From Oscillatoriales cyanobacterium (GTDB lineage: Bacteria; Cyanobacteriota; Cyanobacteriia; Cyanobacteriales; Microcoleaceae), in the NCBI GenBank assembly GCA_004293365.1, contig RDYN01000029.1, positions 1 to 64,000 on the forward strand: a DNA stretch of 64,000 bases, in the 5' to 3' direction. The translations under genes and the position numbers were made by a program. The first letter of the stretch is position 1; the number at the start of each line of letters is the position of its first letter. Below are positions 34,445-44,541 of this stretch, piece after piece. The notes under the pieces were generated by a model that saw only the letters and a list, made by a program, of their open reading frames with translations, was not told where the DNA came from and searched no databases.

Positions 34445-35650
34445 TCAAAATTGAAGCCTTGCTCTGTCCAGTTCCCTTTGAGCTTGGAGAGCCGCTTGTT
34501 TCCAAGCTTGAGCTTGGGATTCATACCAGCCTTTCTCTTCTATTGTCCTGGTAATATATTCCAGGCGATGTCTAATTTTTTGACCAATAACCTCAGGACT
34601 GAATAAAGACCTAATCTCCTTAGCTGCTCTGGCTCCTACTTGCTGTGCTTGCGGATAATTCTGAAAAACATACTCCATCAGAGAAGCCGCGTGATTGATA
34701 TCCGGCTCAGCCCAGATACTCCCTTTTGGGTAAAGTCCGTAAGCTTCAGTAGTTGCCACTAAATCGTATTTCACCAAAAAACTATTACCGACATTCATAA
34801 AATCGGTATTCGATGAATAGGCGGTAGCGATGACGGGCTTGCCGTAATACATCGCCTCCGCCATAGTCAAACCAAAACCCTCAGCCCGATGCAGCGATAC
34901 ATAGCAGTTGCAATTATCTACTAAGGCATGAACCTCTTCCTTGCTCAAATGCCCTTCGATAAATTGAATAGATGGCCAATCTTCTGCCAGTGCTTTTAGT
35001 TGCTCGTACTGATTTTGATAAGCTGGATGAGGTCTAAACTTAATAATCAGTAAAACATCTTCATTAGACTTCCCAAAAGCTTTTTTAAACGCCTCAATGG
35101 TGGCAAAAGGATTTTTGCGCTCAAAGCCGCTACCCATGTCGAACATGAACAGAAAAATAAATTTATCTTTGGGCAATCCTAAAGCTTCTCTATCCAATGA
35201 ATTGGGGGGCAAATAAATGCTAGGAGGTAACTTAACAACGGGAAGAGGCGAGACATCAGAAATAGTTTCAGCAGTGTAATTGCTGTAAGTCCAAACTTCA
35301 TCAAATCGCTTAAACGCCCCCATGAAAAAATCAGGAAATACGGGTAGTTCCCAAATCCAAAAACCAATATTATAGCGGTTATGAAAAAAGTCGGGATCGA
35401 TACAATTCAACAGTGACTCGTGAGGGTTGGTATGGACGATATTAACGGGATAAGAGTGAGCGCTGGAAAAACTTGTATATGTATCATCTAAGTTGCGTTG
35501 CGAATCTTCTTTCAAATCCTTGATCGTGAAAGGAATGTTTGCAGCTTCTAGGGCTCTGATAGTGCCTCGCACCCCTCCGCCCAGACCAAACTCTCCACTT
35601 ACATGACCGATAATATTAACTCCAAAGTTAGACTTGGGACTATTCAACAT
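34445..35650 (-). CDS. GT4-family glycosyltransferase (third of three paralogs)
   Basis: A 401-residue GT-B fold enzyme with FGVNIIGHVSGEFGLGGGVR at the N-terminus (Gly-rich acceptor loop), FIFLFMFDMGS before the C-domain, LHRAEGFGLTMAEAMYYGKP (the E-x7-E donor-sugar motif) and VIATAYSSN. A C-terminal basic coiled region (AQAWKQAALQAQRELDRA) is shared with the next two genes. It should transfer a sugar from a nucleotide donor to a glycan chain on the cytoplasmic side. It lies 48 bp behind its paralog. Confidence 0.92.
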   Translation of the reverse strand: MLNSPKSNFGVNIIGHVSGEFGLGGGVRGTIRALEAANIPFTIKDLKEDSQRNLDDTYTSFSSAHSYPVNIVHTNPHESLLNCIDPDFFHNRYNIGFWIWELPVFPDFFMGAFKRFDEVWTYSNYTAETISDVSPLPVVKLPPSIYLPPNSLDREALGLPKDKFIFLFMFDMGSGFERKNPFATIEAFKKAFGKSNEDVLLIIKFRPHPAYQNQYEQLKALAEDWPSIQFIEGHLSKEEVHALVDNCNCYVSLHRAEGFGLTMAEAMYYGKPVIATAYSSNTDFMNVGNSFLVKYDLVATTEAYGLYPKGSIWAEPDINHAASLMEYVFQNYPQAQQVGARAAKEIRSLFSPEVIGQKIRHRLEYITRTIEEKGWYESQAQAWKQAALQAQRELDRARLQF

Positions 35651-35698
35651 AGCTAATTTGTTTTCCTGATAATAAGTATTTTCGGTAAATTCAACTTT

Positions 35699-36952
35699 TC
35701 AAGTATTAACGAGCCTTTGATGTTGTGCTAGTTCAGATTGAACTTGCTGTGCTGTCTGCCTCCAAACTTGGATTTCTGACTGCACCCCAGCCGTCTCTTG
35801 CTGAAGCTGATGGATGCGGGTAGACCAATTTGTAGATTGGCTCATTCTGTTTCTGATGATTTCCAATCTATTTTTGATTTTGATGCCTTGAAGTTGAGGG
35901 TTCAGTAAAGACTTTATTTCCTCAGAGGCTCTAGATCCTACTTGTTGCGCTTCCTGCGGATTCTCAAAAACGTACCTCATTAACGATGCTGCATGATCGA
36001 CATCGGGATCTGCCCAGTAATTTCCTTTAAAGTAAGGCCCGTAATCTTCTGTCAGCGTCACTATGTCATATTTTACTGGCAAACTATTGCCGACATTCAT
36101 AAATTCCATATTAGATGAGTAGGCGGTCGCGATTACCGGTTTGCCGTAGTACATCGCTTCCGCCATTGTCAAGCCAAACCCTTCTGCCCGATGCAGGGAA
36201 ACATAGCAGTCGCAATTTGCAACTAAAGCATGAAGTTCGTCTCTTTTTAAATGCCCGTCAATAAAGTGAACCGGCCAGCCCTTTGCTTGCGCTTTGAGCC
36301 GATCGCGTTCTTCGGGAAAAAAGCTGCCGTTAGAAAACTTTAGCACCAGTAAAACATCCTGGTTTGATTGAGCAAAAGCTCGCTTAAATGCCTCTAGGGT
36401 AGCAAAGGGATTTTTGCGACCTACGGTACTGTGGAAGTCAAACATGAATAAAAAAATACATTTGTTTTCGGGCAATCCCAATGCTTCTCGATCGAACGAT
36501 GGTGTGGGAAGATCGAGGCTGGACATCATCTTAATCACGGGCACGGGCGATACGGGCGCGATCGCCTCAGCGCAGTAATTGCTATAAGTCCATATCTCGT
36601 CAAATAAAGAAAAAGCGTACAGCCACCCCGGAGGAAATATCGGCAGTTCCCAAGCCCAGAAGCCAATATTGTATCGACCTTTAAAGCATTCGCGATCGAT
36701 CATGTTGAAAACAATCGGTTCCGGCAGAGTGTGTATCAGGTTAATGGGATAGGGATTTTGATCGGAAAAACTTGTATAGCTGTTGTCTAAGTTGCGATGC
36801 CAATCTACCTTAATATCTTTGAGTGCAAAGGGAATCCCAGCAGCTTCAATCGCTCTGAGAGTGGCTCTCGATCCTTCTCCCAGGCCGTATTCACCGCTGA
36901 GGTGTCCGATAAAGTTGATACCGAAATTAGAATCTGGCGTTTGATTTAACAT
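35699..36952 (-). CDS. GT4-family glycosyltransferase (second of three paralogs)
   Basis: A 417-residue paralog of its neighbours: FGINFIGHLSGEYGLGEGSR, FLFMFDFHSTVGRKNPFA, LHRAEGFGLTMAEAMYYGKP and the same C-terminal Gln-rich coiled coil (QQETAGVQSEIQVWRQTAQQ). The three arose by tandem duplication and have since diverged in the N-terminal, acceptor-binding half. They may add successive residues of one repeating unit. The ATG is 36952; spacers are 46-48 bp and transcription runs from the methyltransferase at 39204. Confidence 0.92.
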   Translation of the reverse strand: MLNQTPDSNFGINFIGHLSGEYGLGEGSRATLRAIEAAGIPFALKDIKVDWHRNLDNSYTSFSDQNPYPINLIHTLPEPIVFNMIDRECFKGRYNIGFWAWELPIFPPGWLYAFSLFDEIWTYSNYCAEAIAPVSPVPVIKMMSSLDLPTPSFDREALGLPENKCIFLFMFDFHSTVGRKNPFATLEAFKRAFAQSNQDVLLVLKFSNGSFFPEERDRLKAQAKGWPVHFIDGHLKRDELHALVANCDCYVSLHRAEGFGLTMAEAMYYGKPVIATAYSSNMEFMNVGNSLPVKYDIVTLTEDYGPYFKGNYWADPDVDHAASLMRYVFENPQEAQQVGSRASEEIKSLLNPQLQGIKIKNRLEIIRNRMSQSTNWSTRIHQLQQETAGVQSEIQVWRQTAQQVQSELAQHQRLVNT

Positions 36953-36998
36953 AGTAAGTCTTCTGCTTAATAAACATCTAGAATCAAGCCTTGAAAAT

Positions 36999-38327
36999 TC
37001 AGCGCTGTTGCAGTGGAAAATGGGATTGTTTTGCTAAATCTTGCTGTACCTGCAATGCTGTTTGCCTCCAAGCTTGGGCTTGACGAGCCAATAAATCTCT
37101 TTCTACCTGAAGCTCGTGGAAACGACTTGACAAGTGGGACTGATTGATATTCCCCATGATAAATTCAAGGCGATTTTTTATTTTTATGCCCACTGTTTGA
37201 GGGCCCAGCAAAGCTCTAATTTCCTGAGCAGCTTTAGCTCCTACTTGCCGTGCTTCCCGATGGTTTTCAAAAGTGTACTTCATCAGAGAGGCAGCATGGT
37301 CAATATCTGCTTGGGCCCAGACACTGCCTTTGGGGTAAGCTCCATAATCTTCAGTGGTTGTCACCAGATCGTATTTAACCGGAAAACTATTGCCAACATT
37401 CATAAATTCCATATTAGATGAATAGGCTGTCGCTATTACTGGTTTCCCGTAGTACATGGCTTCAGATATTGTTAAACCAAACCCCTCAGCCCGATGTAGA
37501 GATACATAACAGTCACAACTATTCACCAGAGCGTGAATTTCTGCTTTTGGCAAATGCCCGTCTATAAATTGAATCGATGACCAGCCTTCTGTCAATTGGG
37601 CGAGCTGCTCTCGCAGGTGCGGGAAATAATGGGTATTGGCAAACTTGAGCACGAGTAAAACATCTTGATTGGATTTTCCAAAAGCTTGTTTAAACGCCTC
37701 AACGGTGGCAAAAGGATTTTTTCTTTCAAAGGAACTCGCAAAGTCAAACATGAACAGAAAAATAAACTTATCTTTGGGCAAGTTTAGGTTTTCTCTTGTC
37801 AGGGAAGGCTTAGGAAAAGCGAGGCTCACAGGAATTTTGAGCACGGGAACTCGGGAGACAGCCGAAAATGCTTCTGCACAAAAATTGCTGGGCGTCCAAA
37901 TTTCATCAAATAAATCAAATGCCCACTGCCACTCCTTCGGAAATACGGGCAGTTCCCACAACCAGACACCTATATTGTATTTGCCTTTGAAATATTCAGA
38001 ACCAATACCGGGAAAGTATCCTGCTAAAATTTGCTCGACCCAATTGGGGTTAGTTTGGACTATATTGATCGGATAGGGGTTATCGTTGGAAAAATTTTTG
38101 TAGGTGGAATCTGAGTTAGGTTGCCCGCCTACCTTTAAATCTGTCAGAGTAAAGGGAATTTTAGCTGCTTCCATGGCTCTGATCGTGCCTCTGGCTGCTT
38201 CTGCTAGCCCAAAGTCACCGGTTATGTGACCGGCAACATTTACACCAAAAGAATTATTTAATGTATTATTTAACATTTGTTTTGCTGTTTGCTTTGTGGA
38301 AATCTCAGAAGAGGATTTAACAACCAT
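36999..38327 (-). CDS. GT4-family glycosyltransferase (first of three paralogs)
   Basis: The 442-residue product has FGVNVAGHITGDFGLAEAAR, FLFMFDFASSFERKNPFA and the donor motif LHRAEGFGLTISEAMYYGKP. By alignment with the other two, translation could also start at ATG 38276 (MLNNTLNNSFG), which would remove 17 residues. I kept 38327 because no ribosome binding site favours either. It begins 5 bp after the end of the frameshifted methyltransferase frame, so the four genes were built as one operon. Confidence 0.92.
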   Translation of the reverse strand: MVVKSSSEISTKQTAKQMLNNTLNNSFGVNVAGHITGDFGLAEAARGTIRAMEAAKIPFTLTDLKVGGQPNSDSTYKNFSNDNPYPINIVQTNPNWVEQILAGYFPGIGSEYFKGKYNIGVWLWELPVFPKEWQWAFDLFDEIWTPSNFCAEAFSAVSRVPVLKIPVSLAFPKPSLTRENLNLPKDKFIFLFMFDFASSFERKNPFATVEAFKQAFGKSNQDVLLVLKFANTHYFPHLREQLAQLTEGWSSIQFIDGHLPKAEIHALVNSCDCYVSLHRAEGFGLTISEAMYYGKPVIATAYSSNMEFMNVGNSFPVKYDLVTTTEDYGAYPKGSVWAQADIDHAASLMKYTFENHREARQVGAKAAQEIRALLGPQTVGIKIKNRLEFIMGNINQSHLSSRFHELQVERDLLARQAQAWRQTALQVQQDLAKQSHFPLQQR

Positions 38328-38332
38328 TTAGT

Positions 38333-39204
38333 CTATGAAGCCTTCTTAATGAGCAGCCCCAAGGATGTTGTGACATATTGTTCTAACTGAAGCTTTAAGT
38401 GTATCCCTGACCAGGGCGGTACGTCTATATGACGGTCAAACGGCCCGCTTCCAGCGTTGTAGTTGAGGACTATTTCGTGGCCCTGGCTTAGCAACTCTGC
38501 GGCCAGCCGATCGATGTCCTGCCGTCGAAATAGTACAGTCTGTTGGTGGTCGATCGTCGCATCATTAGACAAAACGTTGAATTCGGTGGTGTGGACTGCT
38601 ATGCCGCCCGGACGCAGGCACTTAAGGCTGTTTTTGACGAATTCGAGCACCTAGGCTCGATCGAGCCTAGGTGCTCGAAAGCGCAAGAGGAATAGACAAA
38701 ATCGAAGCCCACCAAATCCCCATCTATCTTGTTCATGTCTGCCACGCGGTAAATCACTTTGGAGGCGAAGCGTTCGGGGGGGCAGATGCCGCGATCGTTA
38801 AGCGCCTCCAGCGTTGCTGCATATTCACCGCTACCGGCCCATCCTTGCTTTGTCGCTTCGTCTATATCTAGGTCTGTGGCGACGATATCGCAGCCGCGAG
38901 CGGCCATTACTGCTACTAACGGTTCCTTGCCAACGCCGAAACCCAGTCCGCGCCTGCCCGGTGACATCATGCCCGTCTCGGACAGACACTGGAGGATGTA
39001 GGCGTACTCCCACAGTTTTCGATGGAAGATGGGCTCGTGTGGAAGACGAGTTTGCTCGCACCAATAGTAGAAGGCATCCGATCGGCACTGGGCCTCCGTG
39101 GCCATTTGCGAGACTGGATTGGTTAAGCAGGGCTCTTTGTCGATGACTGGTGCCACGCCCTGGCGACCCGCATTCTGGGACTTCAAATTAGATATGGGAA
39201 TCAC
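38333..39204 (-). pseudogene. SAM-dependent methyltransferase broken by a frameshift
   Basis: Two overlapping frames form one methyltransferase. The 5' frame (39204 to 38599) contains GLGFGVGKEPLVAVMAARGC (motif I) and ends sensibly at SSCAFEHLGSIE. The 3' frame (from about 38650 to 38333) resumes with LEFVKNSLKCLRPGGIAVHTTEF. A one-base shift lies between them, exactly within a perfect 38-bp palindrome. The intact protein would be about 285 residues. GTG 39204 is the open-frame start; an internal ATG at 39105 is also possible. If the shift is real, the product is inactive. Confidence 0.85.
38642..38679. repeat. Perfect 38-bp palindrome with no loop
   Basis: TTCGAGCACCTAGGCTCGA (38642-38660) is followed directly by its exact reverse complement. 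It lies inside a methyltransferase coding region at the point of a frameshift. Confidence 0.95.
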
Positions 39205-39335
39205 AACTTAGTGTTTAGCGCTGGGCGACGAACTGGTACAGCTACTTATTGTACAATGGAGCGAGTGTTGCCGGGTGGAACGCTGTTGAGTTTAAACTCT
39301 CTTCTTGATAAACTGACAAAAAAAGTAATAGATTT

Positions 39336-40325
39336 ATGAGTGCAGAGTCGGCTGTAACGGAATTAGATAAAGGCGATCGACTTCTAGAGTCCGGGAAGAT
39401 CGAGGAGGCGATCGCAGCCTACCGCCGTGCCATTGAACTCAATCCCGATGACGTGCAGGCTTGCCATCAGCTCCTAGAGATTAAACCAGATAACTGGGAA
39501 GTTTGGTTGCAGTTAGGGAAAGCTTTATCAAAACAAAGCGACTTAGAGGGTGCGATTGCTTGTTATAGACGGGCAATTGAATTTAACCACAGTTCAGAAG
39601 ATAATTCAGAAAATGAAAATCGAATTGCAATAGATATAGAGCAATCACAATTGCAGCTCAAACAAATTGATGCCGACATTCAAGAATTACAAGTGCGGCG
39701 CGAGCGGGTTTGTTTAGAGTTAGACAAATTGGAATACAACAGCCATGTCAAGCAAATAGGCTATTATTATACTACTGATTGGTTCAGTCACAATATTCCG
39801 AATTGGCGAAAATATTTGAACAGGTTTGTAAATATTCCTGAAGTAAATGTTTTAGAAATAGGCAGTTGGGAAGGTAGGTCAACTTGCTGGCTGTTAGATA
39901 ATATTCTTACCCACGAATCTGCGAAAATTAGTTGTGTAGATACTTGGCAAGGAGGTATAGAACATCAAAACATGAAAGGGAATGTCCTACTTCTTTGCCA
40001 ATCGCGTTTTGATGTTAATGTCTTCCTAACTGGTCATTCACATAAGGTTACTAAGAAGGTGGGATTTTCCTCTGATGTAATGCGTTTGCTGCCCGTGAAT
40101 TCCTACGATTTTATCTATGTCGATGGCTCTCACGAGGCGGAAGATGTCTTAGTGGATGCAATACTGGCTTGGGGACTTCTTAAAGTAGGCGGTCTGGTAG
40201 TTTTTGATGATTACGGCCTGGGTGGAGGAGTTAAAGAGGGTGTAGATGTGTTTTTGAGATTCTTTTCCCCTAAGCTAAATCTGCTTCATATCTCATTTCA
40301 AGTGTTTGTTGAAAAAACGGCTTGA
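39336..40325 (+). CDS. TPR plus class I methyltransferase (Methyltransf_24-like)
   Basis: A 329-residue fusion. Residues 1-90 carry two or three TPR units (EEAIAAYRRAIELNPDD), about 95-135 a coiled coil, and 145-325 a methyltransferase of the Methyltransf_24/CmcI-like class (VNVLEIGSWEGRSTCWLL as motif I, FIYVDGSHEAEDVLVDAILA, and GGLVVFDDYG). The VDGSH and FDDYG motifs mark a metal-dependent O-methyltransferase subclass. TPR-tethering to the other TPR proteins of the cluster is likely. It is divergent from the broken methyltransferase operon. Confidence 0.88.
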   Translation: MSAESAVTELDKGDRLLESGKIEEAIAAYRRAIELNPDDVQACHQLLEIKPDNWEVWLQLGKALSKQSDLEGAIACYRRAIEFNHSSEDNSENENRIAIDIEQSQLQLKQIDADIQELQVRRERVCLELDKLEYNSHVKQIGYYYTTDWFSHNIPNWRKYLNRFVNIPEVNVLEIGSWEGRSTCWLLDNILTHESAKISCVDTWQGGIEHQNMKGNVLLLCQSRFDVNVFLTGHSHKVTKKVGFSSDVMRLLPVNSYDFIYVDGSHEAEDVLVDAILAWGLLKVGGLVVFDDYGLGGGVKEGVDVFLRFFSPKLNLLHISFQVFVEKTA

Positions 40326-40458
40326 GCGACAATAAAATAGCTAATTAAGTGGTGTTAAGTCGGTGGCAAAAAACGCTATCGATGCTTTTTAAACCCCCTA
40401 AAATTGACAATTTGCTTCCCGACTCGTTACATCCATAATACAGACATAACTTAGGAAC

Positions 40459-43400
40459 ATGGAAACAGCTATGACTCAATTAAATAAAGCAACTCAATAT
40501 CTCGAAGCAGGTATGCTCGAAGAGGCGATCGCATCCTTCCATGCTGTGATTGAGTTAGAACCAAATCAGTCTTGGGCTTATCATTACTTGGGGGAAGCTT
40601 TAGGGAGACTGGGAAAATTGGAGGAATCAGTCACGGCCTATCGCAAAGCAGTGGAACTGAAACCCGACTTCTCATGGTCTTATCACCACTTAGGAGATAT
40701 CCTAGAGCGACAAGAGCAATGGGAAGAAGCGATTGCTGCATTTCGTCAAGCGATTGAATTGAATCCCGAGCATTTTGGTTCATATGTGGGATTAGGAAAA
40801 AGTTTAGAAAAATTGTGTCTGCTAGATGAGGCGATCGCGGCTTATCGCCGTGCCAGCAAACTTGAACCAGATGCAGATTGGATTCGGTATAGACTGGGGG
40901 AATTACTGCAACACCGAACTCAGTTAGATGCGGAGGAGGCGATCGCTTCTTATCGCCGTACCCTAGAGATAAATCCAGACGATGTGCAAGCATATCGCAA
41001 GCTCCTACAGATACAGCCAGATAACTTAGAAGTCTTGTTGCAGTTAGGGAAGGCATTGGTGAAACAAGAGCTTTGGGAAGAGGCTATCGATTCTTATCGC
41101 CACATTACTGACTTAAATCCAGATGATGTGCAAGCTCATTATCGCTTAGGGGAATTATTAATTAAACATGGGGATTTAGAGGGCGCGATCGATACTTTGC
41201 GTCATGCTCTTGAACTGAGTCCTAACTCAGACGAATCTTACTATAACTTAGGAGAAGCACTAGCAGCTAAAGGAAACAAAACTGAGGCCAGCCTCTGTTA
41301 CTACAAGGCTTTCAAGATTAATCCCAATAATATGCAAGCCAATCAAAAGCGACCTCGCATTTATGACTGCTTTGCCTTTTTTAATGAACTAGATGTTCTC
41401 AGAATTAGGATAGAAGAACTCAAAGATGTTGTAGATAAGTTTATTTTAGTAGAAGCTACAAAAACGTTTAGTGGCAACCCCAAACCCCTTTATTACCAAG
41501 AATTTAGCCATGAGTTTGCTGAGTATCAGGATCGAATCATTCACTATGTTGTTGATGATATGCCGGAGATTGACTACACTCAACCCATTCATCTCCAAGC
41601 ATGGCCGCTTGACGTTCACCAAAAAAACTGTATAAGTAGGGTATTAAATTCTCTTGATTGCCAAGATGAGGATATTATCCTGGTAAATGACTGTGATGAA
41701 ATTCCCAGAAAGGAAAAACTGAGTGAAGCCATTGAATTACTTAAAGAGCATGAATTTGTGATATTTGTTCAAGATTTGTATCACGGTCATTTAGATAACC
41801 TTTTCAGTGAGTGGTGGTGCGGAACAGTTGCTTGTAAGTATAAAGATTTTAAAGTTAGAACTTATACAAAAGTCAGGTATTCAGACAAAATAAACACAGG
41901 GTTAGACATGGGGGAGGGTGGTTACAAGCGATCGGGTTACATCAATAGCGATCGGTATTTTGAACATCCATACATATTTAAGAGTGGCTGGTCATTTAGT
42001 TGGTTTGGTTCCGAATTATCCCGTCGCTACAAATTGCAAAGTTTTGCACATAAAGAAGGGGATGATTCACAAGCAAGAGGTATTGAAAAAATTAAATATG
42101 ATGTGTGTAGACCGACTTTGGACATGGAATCATCGGGAGAGTTTTATTTCGATGTCACAGACATAGAAGGTAAAGACGTGCCGGAATTCTTGATCGACAA
42201 TATCTGCAAGTATCGGCACTTTCTTCAGCCCAGACAGACAGCACTGATGGCTCAAATGGGCGGAGAATTTAAACAAATTGAAAATCAACTCTATCTTGTT
42301 AATAATGAAGCCATAAAAGTAAAAGAGCAACTAGAAAAAGGGATGGAAAATCTGCTGAGAATTTGCGATATATTGGCAGAAAAGGGTGAATTAGTAGAAG
42401 CGATCGCGCAATGGCAGCAGTTAGTAGAACTTTACCCAAAATTCACCAGCAACAAATGCTTTTTAAGCAAATTATATGGGATAAAAAATTGGCGAATTAA
42501 CCCAGAAGATTTAACTTTAATTTCAGGACAGCTTGTGCAAACACAAGCTGGTAAGCAGCTAGTTATCCCGGTAGGAAATTATGGTCAAGTGTGCTACGGA
42601 CCTTATATCAGTTTGTTACCTGGGTTATACAGAGTTAAGATAGCTATGGAAAACGCAGATTTTAGAGGAATTCAAGGAAACGGCTCGGAACAACTTTGGT
42701 TTAAGTTTGATGTTGCTGTAAATAAGGGCTGGGTAGTTTATGAAGAAAATGTCTATCTGGCAAATCAAAAAGAACATGAATTTTTTATAGATTTTGCGTG
42801 TGCCAAAGATTTAGAAGTTCGGTTATGGGCAACAGGTCAATTCTTTGCGGTGAAGTTTATAGAACTGACTTTAATTCATCAAAGTGATTTACACAAAAAT
42901 AACGAAATTTACGAAAAGAACTGGAACAACTTAAATCAACCAGAAGATATTGAGGAATATCGTCCAGATAGCCTAACAGAAATCGAACCAGAAGCCGCGT
43001 TTCAATATTTCCAAAGAGCAAGCAAATATAGATCTCTCCTCCTGCAATTCTTAACCGAAGACGACAAAAAATATTTGGAAAGCCTGGGTTTATCCTTAGC
43101 GAATCTGGAATTAATAGCACAAGATAACTTTGCTTTGGAAGAAAGCTATATAAATAGTTTTGAAGAAGACCTACAAAAAAAGCTGCTCCCTGAAATTAAC
43201 TTCACCCTTCCTTACCAACAAGTTCTAGTAGAAACCGGTTATATTTATTCGGTTTGCCCTTTCAGCGGTAAGGTAATTAGATCTAATCAGTCCTTTGTCA
43301 TCAATCATCAGGAGATCGGGCATCACGACTTGCAGGGTTTTATTTATCGCTTTGTCGGCAGTGAAATATTCTATTTGATGCATGGCTGTCCTATGGGAGA

Positions 43401-44484
43401 AAAGCTTTTGATTTATTTGCCAAAACAAGAGCTAATTATTAATTTTAGTCACGTATTAGTACCTTTTGCCCGTCCCGAACAAAGTATAAATAAGTTCAAG
43501 AGTTATATGGTTAGTTATTGGTCAAAAGTCAAATCTTATTTAGAAAATCCCGAAAAAAAAATAGTTGATGTTGTAGGTTTAGGTTTCAACATCGGGCATT
43601 ATTTATGGCAGGACATGGCAGCTATTGATAGTCTCTATAGAAGTGGTATATTATCCAAGGTCGATCAATTTTTAATTGGTGCTGGCGAATACTTCAGTAT
43701 AGGAGATGTTTTTCCAGAAATTATGCCGGAAAATTTGATTTATGTTAATGATGTTTGGGATGTGTTTAAAACAGTAGTAGATAATAATTATGTTGCTTTC
43801 AGGGCTAATGCGAGATTTATAGAAGAGTCATTAATAAACAGAATATGTGAGGTTTCAGTTAAAAAATGCACTCCTGATTGTTTGAAAGAAATAGAAATAG
43901 CTAAGGAGTGTTTTCCGCTTTTGGGTGTCCAGATTCGCACCAGTAGCAGAGTATGGCTAAGTCAGGCAGAAGGAATAGCAAATATCATCAACAGTCTGTA
44001 TTCGGATTTTCCGAATTTGGGAGTTGTATTTGATGGGTGGTCTCTGAGCGGCAAAGAAGATTCTCTTAGTAGCAGTTGGTCTATGATAGAAAGTGAGAAA
44101 GCAGTAATGGCAGAAATACTTTCTGTGATAGATCCCGGGATCGCTACATTCAGAGCGATCGGTTCTACAACTTACGAAACAGTCGTTTGGGCTAAGGCTA
44201 TAGATTTGCACATATCACCAGTAGGGGCTGGACTGATTTATCCCTCATGGATAGCTAACAAACCAGGCGTGTTGCATGCACACACTCAAGTTCTCAATTA
44301 TCAGGATGTCAGAAAACTTCAGTCGGGGCGCTCTGAGCTACCCTATTTTGACAAGCTAATACCACAAGTGTTTATACCAAATGAGAGTGTCGTTGATTAC
44401 GCTGATTGCAATTATGATTGTGATTGGAAAGTAATTTATAATGAAGCGGTTAAACTAATACAAAAGTTAAGTCAGGAGCGCTAA
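40459..44484 (+). CDS. Four-part fusion: TPR, GT17 glycosyltransferase, beta-sandwich, second GT-like domain
   Basis: The 1341-residue protein has about eight TPRs (residues 1-290). A GT17-type domain (295-580) carries RIYDCFAFFNELDVLRIRIE, LVEATKTFSGNPKPLYY and VNDCDEIPR, which resemble the beta-1,4-N-acetylglucosaminyltransferase III family. A TPR-like hinge (about 635-665) is followed by a beta-rich region (680-810, GQLVQTQAGKQLVIPVGNYG) that could bind carbohydrate. The last 500 residues (850-1341) end in ISPVGAGLIYPSWIANKPGV and look like a GT61-type transferase. The last assignment is weak. Such a protein could add two sugars in succession. Confidence 0.82.
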   Translation: METAMTQLNKATQYLEAGMLEEAIASFHAVIELEPNQSWAYHYLGEALGRLGKLEESVTAYRKAVELKPDFSWSYHHLGDILERQEQWEEAIAAFRQAIELNPEHFGSYVGLGKSLEKLCLLDEAIAAYRRASKLEPDADWIRYRLGELLQHRTQLDAEEAIASYRRTLEINPDDVQAYRKLLQIQPDNLEVLLQLGKALVKQELWEEAIDSYRHITDLNPDDVQAHYRLGELLIKHGDLEGAIDTLRHALELSPNSDESYYNLGEALAAKGNKTEASLCYYKAFKINPNNMQANQKRPRIYDCFAFFNELDVLRIRIEELKDVVDKFILVEATKTFSGNPKPLYYQEFSHEFAEYQDRIIHYVVDDMPEIDYTQPIHLQAWPLDVHQKNCISRVLNSLDCQDEDIILVNDCDEIPRKEKLSEAIELLKEHEFVIFVQDLYHGHLDNLFSEWWCGTVACKYKDFKVRTYTKVRYSDKINTGLDMGEGGYKRSGYINSDRYFEHPYIFKSGWSFSWFGSELSRRYKLQSFAHKEGDDSQARGIEKIKYDVCRPTLDMESSGEFYFDVTDIEGKDVPEFLIDNICKYRHFLQPRQTALMAQMGGEFKQIENQLYLVNNEAIKVKEQLEKGMENLLRICDILAEKGELVEAIAQWQQLVELYPKFTSNKCFLSKLYGIKNWRINPEDLTLISGQLVQTQAGKQLVIPVGNYGQVCYGPYISLLPGLYRVKIAMENADFRGIQGNGSEQLWFKFDVAVNKGWVVYEENVYLANQKEHEFFIDFACAKDLEVRLWATGQFFAVKFIELTLIHQSDLHKNNEIYEKNWNNLNQPEDIEEYRPDSLTEIEPEAAFQYFQRASKYRSLLLQFLTEDDKKYLESLGLSLANLELIAQDNFALEESYINSFEEDLQKKLLPEINFTLPYQQVLVETGYIYSVCPFSGKVIRSNQSFVINHQEIGHHDLQGFIYRFVGSEIFYLMHGCPMGEKLLIYLPKQELIINFSHVLVPFARPEQSINKFKSYMVSYWSKVKSYLENPEKKIVDVVGLGFNIGHYLWQDMAAIDSLYRSGILSKVDQFLIGAGEYFSIGDVFPEIMPENLIYVNDVWDVFKTVVDNNYVAFRANARFIEESLINRICEVSVKKCTPDCLKEIEIAKECFPLLGVQIRTSSRVWLSQAEGIANIINSLYSDFPNLGVVFDGWSLSGKEDSLSSSWSMIESEKAVMAEILSVIDPGIATFRAIGSTTYETVVWAKAIDLHISPVGAGLIYPSWIANKPGVLHAHTQVLNYQDVRKLQSGRSELPYFDKLIPQVFIPNESVVDYADCNYDCDWKVIYNEAVKLIQKLSQER

Positions 44485-44541
44485 TAATCTTCCCAAATAC
44501 GAGCGAGCGCAGCCAAGTTTGCCATTTCTCAACTCTATGCT

